Source of the DNA: Anaeramoeba flamelloides
Taxonomy: Eukaryota; Metamonada; Anaeramoebidae
Length of the DNA stretch: 64,000 nt
Direction of reading: 5' to 3'
Assembly (NCBI GenBank): GCA_027625915.1
Contig: JANTQA010000029.1
Coordinates: 7,874,001 to 7,938,000 of the forward strand
The notes under the pieces were generated by a model. It did no database searches and had not been told where the DNA came from. It saw only the letters and a list, made by a program, of their open reading frames with translations. Shown in pieces: positions 45,209 through 56,351 of the stretch; positions within the stretch are counted from its first letter, which is position 1; every line of letters starts with the position of its first letter. A program made the translations under genes and the position numbers.

Positions 45209-47383
45209 TTAAAGGAATTTAGATTTTTCAACAATATAGGACAATGAAAAACTTCTAATTGTAAATTTACTATCAAACAGTGATTCGTCAACACTCCAAT
45301 TCCGCATTAACGATTTGTTTGATTTTTCAAGATTTTTAAATTTATTACGAGTTTTCTCGTCAAGCAAAAATGTGTTTTTGATTTTATATCGGCTATTTGT
45401 TGCCAAACTATTGTTTTGTTGGCTACCACTTGTATTGAGTTCAGCTGAATTTGCAGAGTTTAAAAAATCTTCGTCTTCAGAGGAATCCCCCCAATTGATC
45501 TCCTCCTCGTTGCCTTCCCATTTATGCTCCTCTGCATTAAATTTCATCCCATTAAATTCGGTAAAGGTCATTGTGGAGCTAATGTTTGAAATCAGTGTGG
45601 GGCCCTTCAAATCAAAGGCGTCCAATTCATGTTCGTTGCCTTCCCATTCGTGCGTTTCGGAATTGTATCTCATCTCACCTTGCACATTGGGAATTTGGGG
45701 CATATCATTTTTAGTAATCAACTTGATCTTGGACTTTGGCTTAACATTTCCATTGTGTTTCCCATCACCGTCACCATCCTGATTCTGTTGGTGTTGGATA
45801 TTCCTTTTATTAATAACTTTTTGATTATGTCGGTTTTTGGTAGAACCTATTTTTTTTGTTTTTTTTGATATTCCTTTATGCTGCTGATCAGTTACTTCTT
45901 GAAATCGTCTTAATTTGTTTCTGACTTTCTTTGGGTCTGCATTATATATTTTTCTTCTGGTTTTGCTCCTGTTTGTGTTTGTGTTCGTGTTCGTGTTCGT
46001 GTTCGTGTTCCTGCTCCTGTTAATTTTCGTTTTCGTGTTCGTGTTCCTGTTTTTTTCTTTTTTCCCTTGTCCCAAAAATCCCCTTTCTTTATTGATTTCT
46101 CTTTCAATTTCTTTTTGGTTTTGTTTCAGAAAATCAATATCAAATTGTGAAAGAAATTTCTTAAATTGCTCCATTTTGATTCGGTTGAGATCGGGTGTTT
46201 TTAATTCTTTAATTTTATTAATTCTTTCCTTTTCCAATTCTGGGAAATCGCTAAAGTTTTCCTCCAATGTCATTTCTCGATGCCTTAAGACCCGTTTTTC
46301 CGTCTTTTTGTCCAATCTTGATAACCCCATCTTTCTTTTCAAGATCCTTTCTTTAATTGGTGTTTTTAAACGGGTCTCAAAATTTGGATCAATTTCTAAA
46401 TCCTCATCAATGGAATTTTTTCGATTCGATTTCTTTTTCAATTTCTTTTTCCTTGGGCTTTTTTTATTTATACGGTTCTGTAAATATCTTTTTTTTGCAA
46501 TTTTGCTTGTTTGATGTTTGTGTTCTTGCTTTTTCTTTTCTTTTTCCTTTTCTTTTTCCTTTTCCTTTTCTTTTTCTTTATTATTGTTAGTGTAATTTTT
46601 ATATTTGTGCTTATTTTTTGAAGGTAATGTTTTGACATATTTTTTTTTATATAATGGTTTTTTTGGTGGACTATTTGATGAAGGAAACCTCGTGTATTTT
46701 TTTGTTTGTATTTTTGGCACATTTGAATTGGTTTGCTTTGGAGACAGTTTTTTTGGGGGGTTTTTTCGAGTTGAATGAAATAGTCTTGGGGATTTACGTG
46801 GGTGCCTGCTTGGTGATTTCTTATGTGTTTTGACTAAAGAGCCTTCGTGGCCGTTCCCGGTGTTGGTAAGGTTTGTTTTTTTTGTACCCAAATTTTTTTT
46901 GTTAAGGCTTTTTAATTTCAATTTTTTGGTTTTTGGTTTGGTTGTATTGGTATTTGGTTGAGTTCTTTTTGGTTTTTCTGTTGTATACAAAGTTCTTGGC
47001 TTTGTTTTGGTCTTTTTTTTTTTGGTTTTTGGGAAGATTTTTTTTTTTTGAGTTTTTGGGGTTGGGTTTGTGTTTGTTGTTTTTTTTATTTGATTTTTGT
47101 TGGTTGTGCTTTTGGTTAGATTTTCTGGATCATCTATTTTTGTGTCTGTGTCTGTGTTTGTGTTTGTATTTTGGTTTATTTCAGTGTTTGTATTTGGTTC
47201 TGGGTTTGTGTTTATTCTTATTTCTGTTTGATCTTCGTTTTTGTTGTTTGATTTTTCCCCAAGATCGATGTTTTTTGTTGAAGTAAAATTCGAATCAATT
47301 TGTAAAGTTAGTTGGTTTTCTTCAGTTGAAATTTTGTTTTCTTCAATTGAAATGTGGTTTATATTTTCGGTTGTTGAAGTCAT
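45209..47383 (-). CDS. Byr4/Bfa1-like protein (septation/mitotic-exit GAP subunit family)
   Basis: 724 residues, intronless. About two thirds is low complexity: Thr/Asn-rich (~50-110), Lys-rich, an EK repeat (~265-285) and NTNTNT runs. The informative part is C-terminal. Two related units, MRYNSETHEWEGNEHELDAF (from residue 571) and MKFNAEEHKWEGNEEEI (from 613), are separated by KGPTLISNIS. This two-step layout (M-x-[FY]-[ND]...W-E-G-N-E, then P-x-L-I-x-x-I-S) is the one I associate with fungal Byr4/Bfa1 proteins, which with Cdc16/Bub2 form the GAP for the Spg1/Tem1 GTPase at spindle poles. An upstream acidic stretch, TLEENFSDFPEL (~370), recalls another motif of that family. A Cdc16/Bub2-type TBC partner is not in the window. 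The assignment rests on recalled motifs and should be tested by profile search. Confidence 0.65.
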   Translation of the reverse strand: MTSTTENINHISIEENKISTEENQLTLQIDSNFTSTKNIDLGEKSNNKNEDQTEIRINTNPEPNTNTEINQNTNTNTDTDTKIDDPENLTKSTTNKNQIKKTTNTNPTPKTQKKKIFPKTKKKKTKTKPRTLYTTEKPKRTQPNTNTTKPKTKKLKLKSLNKKNLGTKKTNLTNTGNGHEGSLVKTHKKSPSRHPRKSPRLFHSTRKNPPKKLSPKQTNSNVPKIQTKKYTRFPSSNSPPKKPLYKKKYVKTLPSKNKHKYKNYTNNNKEKEKEKEKEKEKEKKKQEHKHQTSKIAKKRYLQNRINKKSPRKKKLKKKSNRKNSIDEDLEIDPNFETRLKTPIKERILKRKMGLSRLDKKTEKRVLRHREMTLEENFSDFPELEKERINKIKELKTPDLNRIKMEQFKKFLSQFDIDFLKQNQKEIEREINKERGFLGQGKKEKNRNTNTKTKINRSRNTNTNTNTNTNTNRSKTRRKIYNADPKKVRNKLRRFQEVTDQQHKGISKKTKKIGSTKNRHNQKVINKRNIQHQQNQDGDGDGKHNGNVKPKSKIKLITKNDMPQIPNVQGEMRYNSETHEWEGNEHELDAFDLKGPTLISNISSTMTFTEFNGMKFNAEEHKWEGNEEEINWGDSSEDEDFLNSANSAELNTSGSQQNNSLATNSRYKIKNTFLLDEKTRNKFKNLEKSNKSLMRNWSVDESLFDSKFTIRSFSLSYIVEKSKFL

Positions 47384-49184
47384 TTACTTTTTAGTATTTC
47401 GAACAAAACAAGAAAATCAAAAAAAAAAAAAAAAGAAATATTGCAAAAATAAGGTGTTGTTTTTGTCAAAAAAAAAAAAGACTAAAAATGAGAAACTAAA
47501 AATAATAAATATGTTCAATTTATTTTAGACCAATGGTTGAGAGATGAAGTGTTTCTGAAATCGTTTTGTAGTTCAAGAAATTCCAAAACAGAATTCAAAT
47601 TCAAATATTTAGCAATAAAGTTCGTAATATTATTTTTCATATCCCCTTTTCATATTGATGAATAATAATTGAGTTTTGACATTATTGTGTTTCCTTATCA
47701 AGTGTAATGTTAACTCTGAGGCTTTAATGAAAGCGACAATTTTTCAATTTTGTCAAAATAAAATCTTTGTTTATCTTTTCAAACAATCAAGATCCCGGTT
47801 TTGAATTTTCTTTTAGTGTGGGTTTCTTTTTTGACAAGTATTTGTTCTGAAAGTTCATACTTTGAAATAGTATTTTTAAAAAATTGTTTTTTACAAAAAA
47901 TCAAGGACTGATACAAGATCAAAGTTTGAAAGAAAAATAAACAGGAGGAAGTTCAAATTTTTTTCTTTATTGTTATTGAAATTCAAAAGAGGTAATTTCA
48001 ATAAGGGACAATCAAAAAAGAATTTTATTTTCTGATGTTATCAACCTTTTTCTAAGTCAACTTTCTTTTGAGTGATAATGAACAAATACCTTAGTTTTGA
48101 TCTCAAAAGAGTTCACTTGTTTAAAGAAATGGCTTGTAGGGAGTTATCTGTAAGGATTTTTTCTTTATCGTTTGATTGTTGGCAATCTGAAATTGTTGGT
48201 TATTATTATTAAAAATTAATATTCTGTTCGAGTTATTTGTTACAATTTCTCTCCCAAAGAGACTTTGTTCAATTTGAGGTTGAGTAATGAACCAAGTTAC
48301 TATTTGGGAAAAAAAGGTGAACATGGTTTTTAATTATGAAACATTACTGAGAATTCAAATAAAAGATCAAATTAATAAAAGAAAAAATATAAGATTAAAG
48401 ATAAAATGTAGAAGGAAACACAATAATGTTTTTTTTTTAATACTAACTTTTAGTAAGGTTTCTCTCTGATTGATCAATTATTAAAAATTTGTTCAAAAAA
48501 TTGACTATTTTTGAGATCTCAAAAACAAACCTACACCAAACTATTTCTATAAGAAAGTAGATTTAAATTGTATTTATTGTTTGATTGAAAATAATATAAT
48601 GGGTTATTATTTGAATTTAATTTATTTCATCTTTTAATTGGTTTTCCTTTTCATTTTCATAAATTTTTCCCAATTAATGACTGTTTTTCACTTTTTTCCC
48701 CCTGTTTCACTTTTTCTCGGCAGCGATTAACTTTCTTCACCAATATTACCATTGTTTGTAAAAAAAGGTATATATTTGTTCAAAAATTTGTTTTTATGAA
48801 GATAAAGTCTCTGACACTGTTTCAACAAACCATTAAACAATTATACAACATAGAAATAGATAATCAACTTTATTTCTCCCAAGCCTACCAGGAAATCTAG
48901 GATAAAGATAAAATTCATTTTTTATTATCAACGTTTTATTAAATTTGGGTTTTTATATTATCTTTTTGCATAATAGGAATTATCTGAATACAATTCCACT
49001 GTTGATTATTTTTCTTAAATTTTAAAGATCAGTAGTCTTTTTAAGAAATATTTTTGCAAAATCAATTAAAGAATATATATTTCAATATATGTTTTATATG
49101 GATAAATTTTATACTAAAAAATCAGTCATCTTTTTAGGTAATTTTTTTTTCTGAAAATGAGTTTGGGGCAGAAATAATAATATA
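47384..49184. other. AT-rich DNA, one doubtful short ORF
   Basis: A minus-strand ORF (48324-48121, 67 codons; starts MFTFFSQIVTWFITQPQ) has more balanced Gln/Asn/Arg content than most chance ORFs here, but has no homology I recognise. The remainder shows nothing. Confidence 0.35.
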
Positions 49185-49714
49185 AACCCCATTCCAAAAA
49201 TTTGGACACACCCAAAATCAAAAATAGGCAAAAAAAAAACCAATTTATTGTATTTTCCCAAACCTAATATAAAACCACATTTAAGTTACAAGGTATTAAT
49301 GTTTTTATAAGTAATCATTTTCATCCAAACAAAAAAAAAAAATTTAAAACTCAAAAAATAAAAACAGGTGTGTCCAAAATAATGAAACGAGCGGAACAAA
49401 AAATGTATTGGTAAATTTGTTGAAATTTCACCAACAATTGTTGATCGATCAAATGATAAGATACCATCTACCAATTGTATTTGATTTTCCAATTTAACAA
49501 ACTCAACACTAACCTTCTATCAACCATTGAAAAAAAATTTCGAGATCTAATGAAACAGATTACGTAACTGCAAAAAAAGAAAATGAAAACAAAACAAAAA
49601 AGACAAAAAATGAAATTGTTTGTAAAATCAAAATTCTTTCCAATTTGAATTTAAAGTACAGTAAAGATGTTCTTTCAACTGTTTAAACTGTGTCCAAATT
49701 TTTGGAATCTAGTT
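49185..49714 (-). mobile_element. Tc1-derived MITE, copy 4
   Basis: 530 bp with TA on both sides (49183-49184, 49715-49716). The ends are AACCCCATTCCAAAAATTTG and, on the complement of the right, AACTAGATTCCAAAAATTTG, each followed by GACACA; these are the most regular ends of the family in the window. The sub-terminal motif GTGTGTCCAAAATAATG lies near 49370. It closely matches the 39766 copy in reverse. Confidence 0.88.
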
Positions 49715-49716
49715 TA

Positions 49717-51039
49717 GATGATTTTTTAAAAAATAAAAGATCAGAATAAGTATTTGAATTGAAAAAAATGTGAAACAAAACAAATATATAATATTTTTGG
49801 CTTCAATTTTTTTTTGCTGGGTCTTATCTCTTATAATATCATAATTTATTGATTCAAATCAATTTTTGATAGAATTTCTATTATTTATTAAAACTTCTTA
49901 ATATAAGGGATAATAATATAAATAATTTATTCTTTGCTTTTGGGAAATAATGTAAAAATATTTTACTTATCTTTTGAGACTTTTTTTATGAAAATATACT
50001 GCTTCTTGTTAAGGAATATGCTTTTGGGGTTTCAAATTCATATTATTACTTTTAAATTATTATACTTTGCTATATTTACTTTAGATTTCACTGCTGTAAA
50101 AATAAAATTATCAAAAAATTGTATTTCTGAACAAAAACTACATAATATCTTTTATATAAAAGAAATACAGATGAATGTAATGATAAAAATGATATATATA
50201 TATATATATATCATAAATTAAAGAAATTTCTTCTGAAATAATAATTGAAACCTAAAAAATGGAGAAATATCTTTAGATTTTTTATTTTTATTTTATGTTT
50301 CTACTTGATATATTATATCAAAATAAGGGTCTCTATATGATTTTTTTTATTTTGTAAAAAACTTACAGAAAATCCCTTTTAAGTCAGTACCACTTTTTTG
50401 ACTTAAACTGGTATCTAGATTTAACAAAAAAATTTCAAAAATAAATAGATTTTTTTCGATTTTTAGTACTAAAATTGTCTTCATTATAACCGAATTTTGG
50501 GTTAAATTCAGAACTTTTTTTGATCATAAATCAGGATGAAATATTATATCTAAAAATTTAGACTTGTTTTTATATAATTAAATATCATAAACCATTAAAT
50601 TGTCTAAGAGAAAAAAAATAATTCTTTGAAGAAATATTTTAAATTTTTTCAAAATTTTTCTGATGTTTTTTCTATTTTCAATTTATAAACACCAAAAAAT
50701 AAAATAAAAAAAAAAAAAGAAGATCATTTAAAAGTAATTATTAAATTAAATCTTTCTTATTTGTTACAATTGTTGTGAATTTTTTATTTTATTCATAAAA
50801 AATTTTTGTATCATAATAATTTGCTAAAAAAAAATATTTTTTGGAATAATAAACAATAAATCATAATATTTTTGTAATAAATACAAAGAAATAATTCTAT
50901 TTTTTAGTATTTAGGAAAGTGGGGACATTTTTTTGTTTTTAAAAAATTTATTTGTGAGGATATGATTAAAAGGGGATTTTTTTGGATGTCACATATATCT
51001 TAAAACTTTTAAACACAAATACCAACCACCACTCCATTT
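49717..51039. other. AT-rich DNA without a recognised gene
   Basis: It includes a short TA tract at about 50190-50210. No credible ORF or repeat was recognised. Confidence 0.4.
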
Positions 51040-52340
51040 ACAAAAAGAACTAAAATAGGTTGAGTTGGATCTTTAATTTTTTAACTTTTTTTTTTGAAAA
51101 TAGTGTTTTGGATTTATTAAATTACGTTTTGGGTCTAGAAATCTGTTGGCAATGAATTCATTGAAATCAACCAATGGATTATACCAGTAAAAATAGTACT
51201 TGAGAAGGTGTAAATTTCTAATAAGCTCTTACTTTTTTGAATATCCAACAAGAAAGATCACCATTTGAAATTTACCCGTTTAACTCAAAAATGAAAAATC
51301 AATAAATTCAATCAGTTAATATTATAGATTGGATTGATTTCTTTTTTTTTTTTTTGAACTACACAAGAGTAAATATGGATGTCTCAAAAAATAGAGTTTT
51401 TTTCAAAAAAAATTGATTTTAGAGATAAATAAACATTAACAAATTGACCCCAAAAAATTGGAATTTATACACAATATGACAAAACATATTACTTAATTAA
51501 ACTCAACTTTTAATCTAAAATGGTATCTCAAATAGGTAAATTTTGTTTTGAAAAAAAAATTATTTTTTTTTTTTTTTTGAAACAAAATATACCTATTTGA
51601 GACACGATTTTTTAATAAAATTTGTTCTCAATTATAAAATTTTGATATTTCTTCAATCTACTCTTCCTCATTTTGTGGGGTCAATGTACTTATGTATATT
51701 TATCTCTAAAATTTATTTTTTTTGAAAAAAACTCTATTTTTTAAGATATCCATATTTACACTTGTGTAGATTAGTATATGTTTTAAAATGAAATTATCTT
51801 GCCATCCAAATACCTTTATTTATTATAATTATTTAACAAAAACTTGTTTTTTTTTTTTTTACAAATTCTTTTTCAAAATCCGTTTTTTCTAATATTGTCT
51901 ACAATTAAAGTTAAACAGAAAAAAATAGTTTCAAAGATTTAAAGGGAATGGATTGAATTATAAAAAAAAATGTAAAAAAAAAACTAGAAAGGGTTTGACC
52001 AAAAAAAAAAGAAAATAGGTGAGGAAAATTTACAATTAGAATTCAAAATTATTTTGAGTTATACACGAATTGATTTGAGATATATTATTTGGTAAACCAA
52101 GCAAATCAATAAATGTCGATTTCTGAAGAGGAATTTAAAACAATATCATATTGTCCTTCAACAAAACTGAATTAGATGAATAAATGAAAAATTAGAATTT
52201 TTCAATTTATTTTGGAAAATCTTGATACCTGGGAATTAATTGTTTCTTTGAAAATTTTTTTGATGAAAAATTAAAAATAAAACCAAGTAAAGAAGAAGAA
52301 ATTTGACAGAATACTCTATATAAGAACAATGTTTGCATAA
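51040..52340 (+). repeat. Dispersed ~0.9-kb repeat, copy 2, with insertion
   Basis: It aligns in patches with 16850-17750. The homology is interrupted by the foldback element at 51359-51769, which explains the greater length. No ORF. Borders are approximate. Confidence 0.5.
51359..51769. mobile_element. Foldback element, family 3
   Basis: 411 bp starting CTACACAAGAGTAAATATGG and ending with the near-complement (CCATATTTACACTTGTGTAG). The arms pair through TAGAGATAAAT, TTGACCCCA and GTATCTCAAATAGGTA down to an A/T centre near 51560. It is inserted in the 51040-52340 repeat. No ORF and no second copy was noticed. Confidence 0.8.
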
Positions 52341-52544
52341 TTGTTTTTTTTTTTTGTTATTTTTGACCGTTATATTTTCCCCCATTTTTTTTAATCAATT
52401 GAAATAGATTAAATTTGGGTATATACCAAATCCCTCGATTTATAAAAAAATTACTTTATTTTGTAAAAAAAATGCTTTTATTTGTTCCAATTTCTCAAAA
52501 AAAAGGATATTCAACATCGGTAAAATGTACCTACCCACTTTATA

Positions 52545-53244
52545 AACTCTGTTTCAGTCAAAGGTGCCCAACATTTTTTTCAAATGTCAATTTTTTTATA
52601 TAATTGGCCTTTGAAGAACAAATAATAAACAAACAGAATAATAAACCTCAAAGAATTGTTGATATATGTCTGAAAGAAAACTAATTAATCAATAAATTTT
52701 CTTAAAAATTGAAAAACTCAAATTCTTAGGTCACTATTGAGAAAAACAAGGATGCTTGTTTTGAACTTCTACTGGTATTTGAATAATAAATATAAAACAT
52801 TTTCACTTTGTTTTCCATACGTTTCTTTTAGAAATCAAGTCCCCAAACGAAGTGTGTTGGTATTTATGGTCTCTATTTAAAAAAGGAAATGAAAATGAAG
52901 TGGAAAATTTTCACATTTATTCAACAAATTATCAAGATCAAAGATCGAATAGAATTCCAATAGAAAATTATATGATTTCTCAACAATCATTTCCATGGTT
53001 TCAATAACCTTAGAATAGCATTTTTTTACCAATTACTATTGATCTTCTAATAAAAAAAAATTTTCATCTAAAGGAAGTTTGAAAAAAAAAATCGAAAAAA
53101 AAAAAAAAATGTGCAAAAATGTGAAAATATGATTTCAATTTTGAAAATTTCCAAAATAAAATTTTTCTTCTAATATCTATGTAAACCCTTTAAAAACATG
53201 TATTATACCCATTACAACTGTGCAACTTTGACTGAAAAATAGTT
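52545..53244 (-). mobile_element. ~0.7-kb TIR element, copy 2
   Basis: 700 bp with TA on both sides (52543-52544, 53245-53246). The ends are AACTCTGTTTCAGTCAAAGG and, on the complement of the right, AACTATTTTTCAGTCAAAG. The interior matches 42035-42730 in reverse with few changes, for example GGTTTCAATAACCTTAGAAT and CACTTTGTTTTCCATACGTT. No ORF shared with the other copy. Confidence 0.82.
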
Positions 53245-53246
53245 TA

Positions 53247-53605
53247 GATGAAAAAAAAAAAAAAAAAAAAAAAAGCAGATTCTAGGGTTGGCCAAATACA
53301 TATTAGGTTTGGAAAGGCATCATCAACAGAAATTTTAAAATTAATAATTAAAAAAACCTTATATAAAAAATAAAATTCTATTATTTATTTCTGGAATAAT
53401 AAAATGTCTTCTGATGGTAAAATGTTAAATTATTTTTTTGAACAATAAAAATAAAAACTTGTAAATTAATCATAATATGATAAATAACATTTTCAAGAAT
53501 TAATTAAAATTCATTAAAAATAATAATTTTGAATCTTTTTTTAAAATTAAAAATTCAAATTATTTATCAAATTTACACCCTAATTCAAAAATGGAAATGT
53601 CAATA
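53247..53605. other. 3' flank of the DBF4 gene
   Basis: AT-rich spacer with a long A run at about 53250-53274. No gene. Confidence 0.5.
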
Positions 53606-55479
53606 TTATTTTTTTTTAGATCCATACATCTGTGCCAAATGGAAATCTGGATTGTGCGTATCCTTCCTAAATACCCTTCTTCGTTTTAAATTGTTATTTT
53701 GAAATTCATGATTATTGTTTGTAAGGATCATATTTGAGATTTCTGTTTGTTTATTTTTATTTGAAAGTTGCGAATTGAAAAGGGATTTTTTTTTATGCTC
53801 ATAATCATCATCATCATCATCACTATCATTATCGTCTTCGTCTTGGTCTTCGTCGTTGTCGTCATCAGTATTGGTTTCATTAAACCTCCTTTTTCTTTCA
53901 AACATTAAGGACTCATCTGCCAATAAGGTTTCTCTATAGGGCGATTTGGTAATGCTATTGACTTGCAAAAAATCTAAAGATGTGTTTGAAGCTTGTTCTG
54001 ATTCATATTCTGAGTTTATACACAAATCAGATTCAACACTTGAAGAAGGAATTGAATCTGAATATGGGATAGTTGTATTAAATGTGAATCTGGAATTTTC
54101 TTTCTCAAAGTCTTGATAACTCTTATTTGCTAATTCTTTATTATTTGAAAATTCTGGATTATTTGTTAATTCTGGATCCTTTGTAAAATCTATTTTATTT
54201 TTTGTGATCCTTTCTTTTTCATTTTCCGTTCCCTTTTCCGATTTCATTTTTGTTTCCATTTCCTTTTTATCGTCTTGGTTTCTTAATTCGATTTTGCTTT
54301 CTTTTTTATTATTATTATTGCAATTTTCAGTTCGTAATTGGACAAATAATTCATCAACTTGCAAAAAATTAGATTCGTTTTGAGCAAAGGTTTTGTGTTT
54401 TAATGACTTTGTGTGTTCGTCCATATTTTGATATCTTTGCTTGCAAATTTCACAAAAACCAGATCCTTTTAATTTTGTTTTGGCTCTTTTTTGTTTGATT
54501 ACTTTGGTTTGGGGTTTTTCTCGAATTTTTTTTAAGTTTTCAAGAGAAAAGTCTTTATTTCTTAATCTTGAAAACTTATCGAGAAATGTAACCGTCGTGG
54601 GGATGGACGTTAGTGTGAATTCTTTGGAAAGTTGCTTATAAAGTTGTTTATCATCAGAGATCATTAGGAATGGATAAAGGCTTTCCTTGCCTAATAAATC
54701 CAACTTACTTTGGTGTGTGGTAAGGTTTGGATATGATTTTGATTTGAAGTCAAAAGTTTTTCGAAGACCTGACGTTTTTCTTAAATTGAATTGGTTTGTG
54801 GTTTGTGTTTTGGGTTGGTTGATTTCTTTTAATTTTAGTATTTTGTTGTTAATTTTTTTTTTGAGATCCAAATAGTCTTTTAGTTGGTTGGAAATCTCTT
54901 TTTTGGTTCCATTTTCTGGTAGTTTCTTTCTTAACCATCCTCTGATCTGCTGAACAGACAAGATCTTAATTTTTAGTTTTCTTGCGGTTGTAATTAATTT
55001 GTCATGAAAATCTATTTGGATTTGTTTGTTGTTTTTTTTTTTTTTTTTTTTGTTGTGAAAAGAAAGCGAAAATTTAAGATCTTGGTTATTGAAAATTGAG
55101 ACAAGAAAAAACGAAAGTTAAAATAAGTACCTGTTTTTTGATTATTTCGTCTTTGGTTGTTTTTGGATAATAATTGAGATAATCTTTTTGATTTATTTTT
55201 TTTGCAAATCGAAAGAGGAGTTCTTGGCTGTTGAAATGGGGAGCAATTACCTACCCTAGAAGGTGTACTTGTTACAGACGCGTGTGGAGACGAGGGTGTA
55301 ATTGGCTTGGACGTATTCATCTTTTTCACTGGCCTATCCGTAACTAGAAATCTTACCCGATGGTCAAGAAAAGTTGATACCTTTGCACCAAGCAACTTTA
55401 ATTTCTTTAAGATCTCCTTTTTGATTGTCAGATTTTCTATGTGTAAATAAAAAATCGACAAAGTCGTTTTTTGATTCAT
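53606..55479 (-). CDS. DBF4: DBF4-type regulatory subunit of the CDC7 kinase
   Basis: Two exons (55479-55131 and 55011-53606), 584 residues. The 119-bp intron has a CAG|GTACTT donor and a TAG acceptor. Splicing rebuilds motif N, a BRCT-like domain: IFYLHIENLTIKKEI...LKLLGAKVSTFL...VRFLVTDRP in exon 1, and RKLKIKILSVQQIRGWL at the start of exon 2, as in the WGVKIL...R.WL end of known DBF4. Motif M follows (LYPFLMISDDKQLYKQL) and then motif C, a CCHH zinc finger (FCEICKQRYQNMDEHTKSLK then HKTF) with QNESNFLQVDEL as in family members. All three signature motifs are in order. The C-terminal half is Glu/Lys/Asn-rich with an Asp-rich run. The role is binding and activating CDC7 to fire replication origins. 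The start ATG (55479) follows an in-frame TAA. Confidence 0.93.
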
Positions 55480-56138
55480 TTGGAGTTTTAACAAGGGAAG
55501 GATTTATCAGACAATCGAAATGTTTTAAAAAAAAAGGCTGAAAAATGTGATTGAGGAGAGATAAAAAAAATATTTTAATTTGTGTTTTGTGTATAATTGA
55601 AAAATACAATTCTTATTAGACTTCAAATTGGTTTGGTTTTGTTTTTTATTGTGTTGAGTCTTCTTTTTCTCGTTGATTGTTTTTAAATTAACGGTAATAA
55701 AGAAAAAGAAAAAATTTGGATTTTTAAAATTATTTCCCCTTAAGGTGGATGATCTATGAAATGGGAAAAAAAGATTTTAGAGGGTGTATTGTTCGGTTTT
55801 GTTTTTTTGGTTTTCAGTTCTTTGATAGGAAACGAAGTATGTGTTTTAGAAGTTGCTCGAAATGGAATAATTTAAAATCAGGTTTATTGATAGTGAATTT
55901 GACAAGGAAAGTATATTAAACTTTGTTTCTATCAAACAAACCGAAAAGAATTTGTTAAATATCAATTATTTTCTAAACAATATGTGTAATATCACTATTT
56001 TGTTTTTGTTTGATCTTTTCATTTATTATCTTGTTATTAAGGACTTCTTGATGAATTAATTATGGTTTCCCTATTACAATTTTGGAAAGTTTTGATAAAT
56101 TTTGTTTAAAATTCACCTTTATTATAAAAAAAAAAGTA
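55480..56138. other. 5' flank of the DBF4 gene
   Basis: T-rich spacer with no other gene. An ORF overlapping exon 1 in another frame is a shadow. Confidence 0.45.
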
Positions 56139-56349
56139 AACTCCATTTCAAAATCATTGACCCAATTTATAACTTTTTTTATTTTTTTTTTATAAAAAAA
56201 AATAAATATTTTTATAAATTGAGGTATCTATTATGATAAAAAAAAATACTATTTTAATCTTCGGTTCTATACACTAGAAATATTTGTTTTTTTTCTAAAA
56301 ATAAAATAAAAAAATTTAAAAATTGGGCCATTTATTATGAAATTTAGTT
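56139..56349. mobile_element. Short MITE (~212 bp), copy 2
   Basis: 211 bp with TA on both sides (56137-56138, 56350-56351). The ends are AACTCCATTTCAAAATCATT and, on the complement of the right, AACTAAATTTCATAATAAAT. The interior matches the 35475 copy (AAATATTTTTATAAATTGAG, AAAATACTATTTTAATCTTC) in the same orientation. Confidence 0.83.
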
Positions 56350-56351
56350 TA

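Noticed and set aside
45315-47286. Several plus-strand ORFs opposite the Byr4/Bfa1-like gene
   Set aside because: They are mirror images of Lys/Asn/Thr-rich coding (Phe/Leu/Val-rich on the other strand), not separate genes.
48121-48324. 67-codon minus-strand ORF with balanced Gln/Asn content
   Set aside because: Too short to separate from chance and no neighbouring exon could be joined with confidence.
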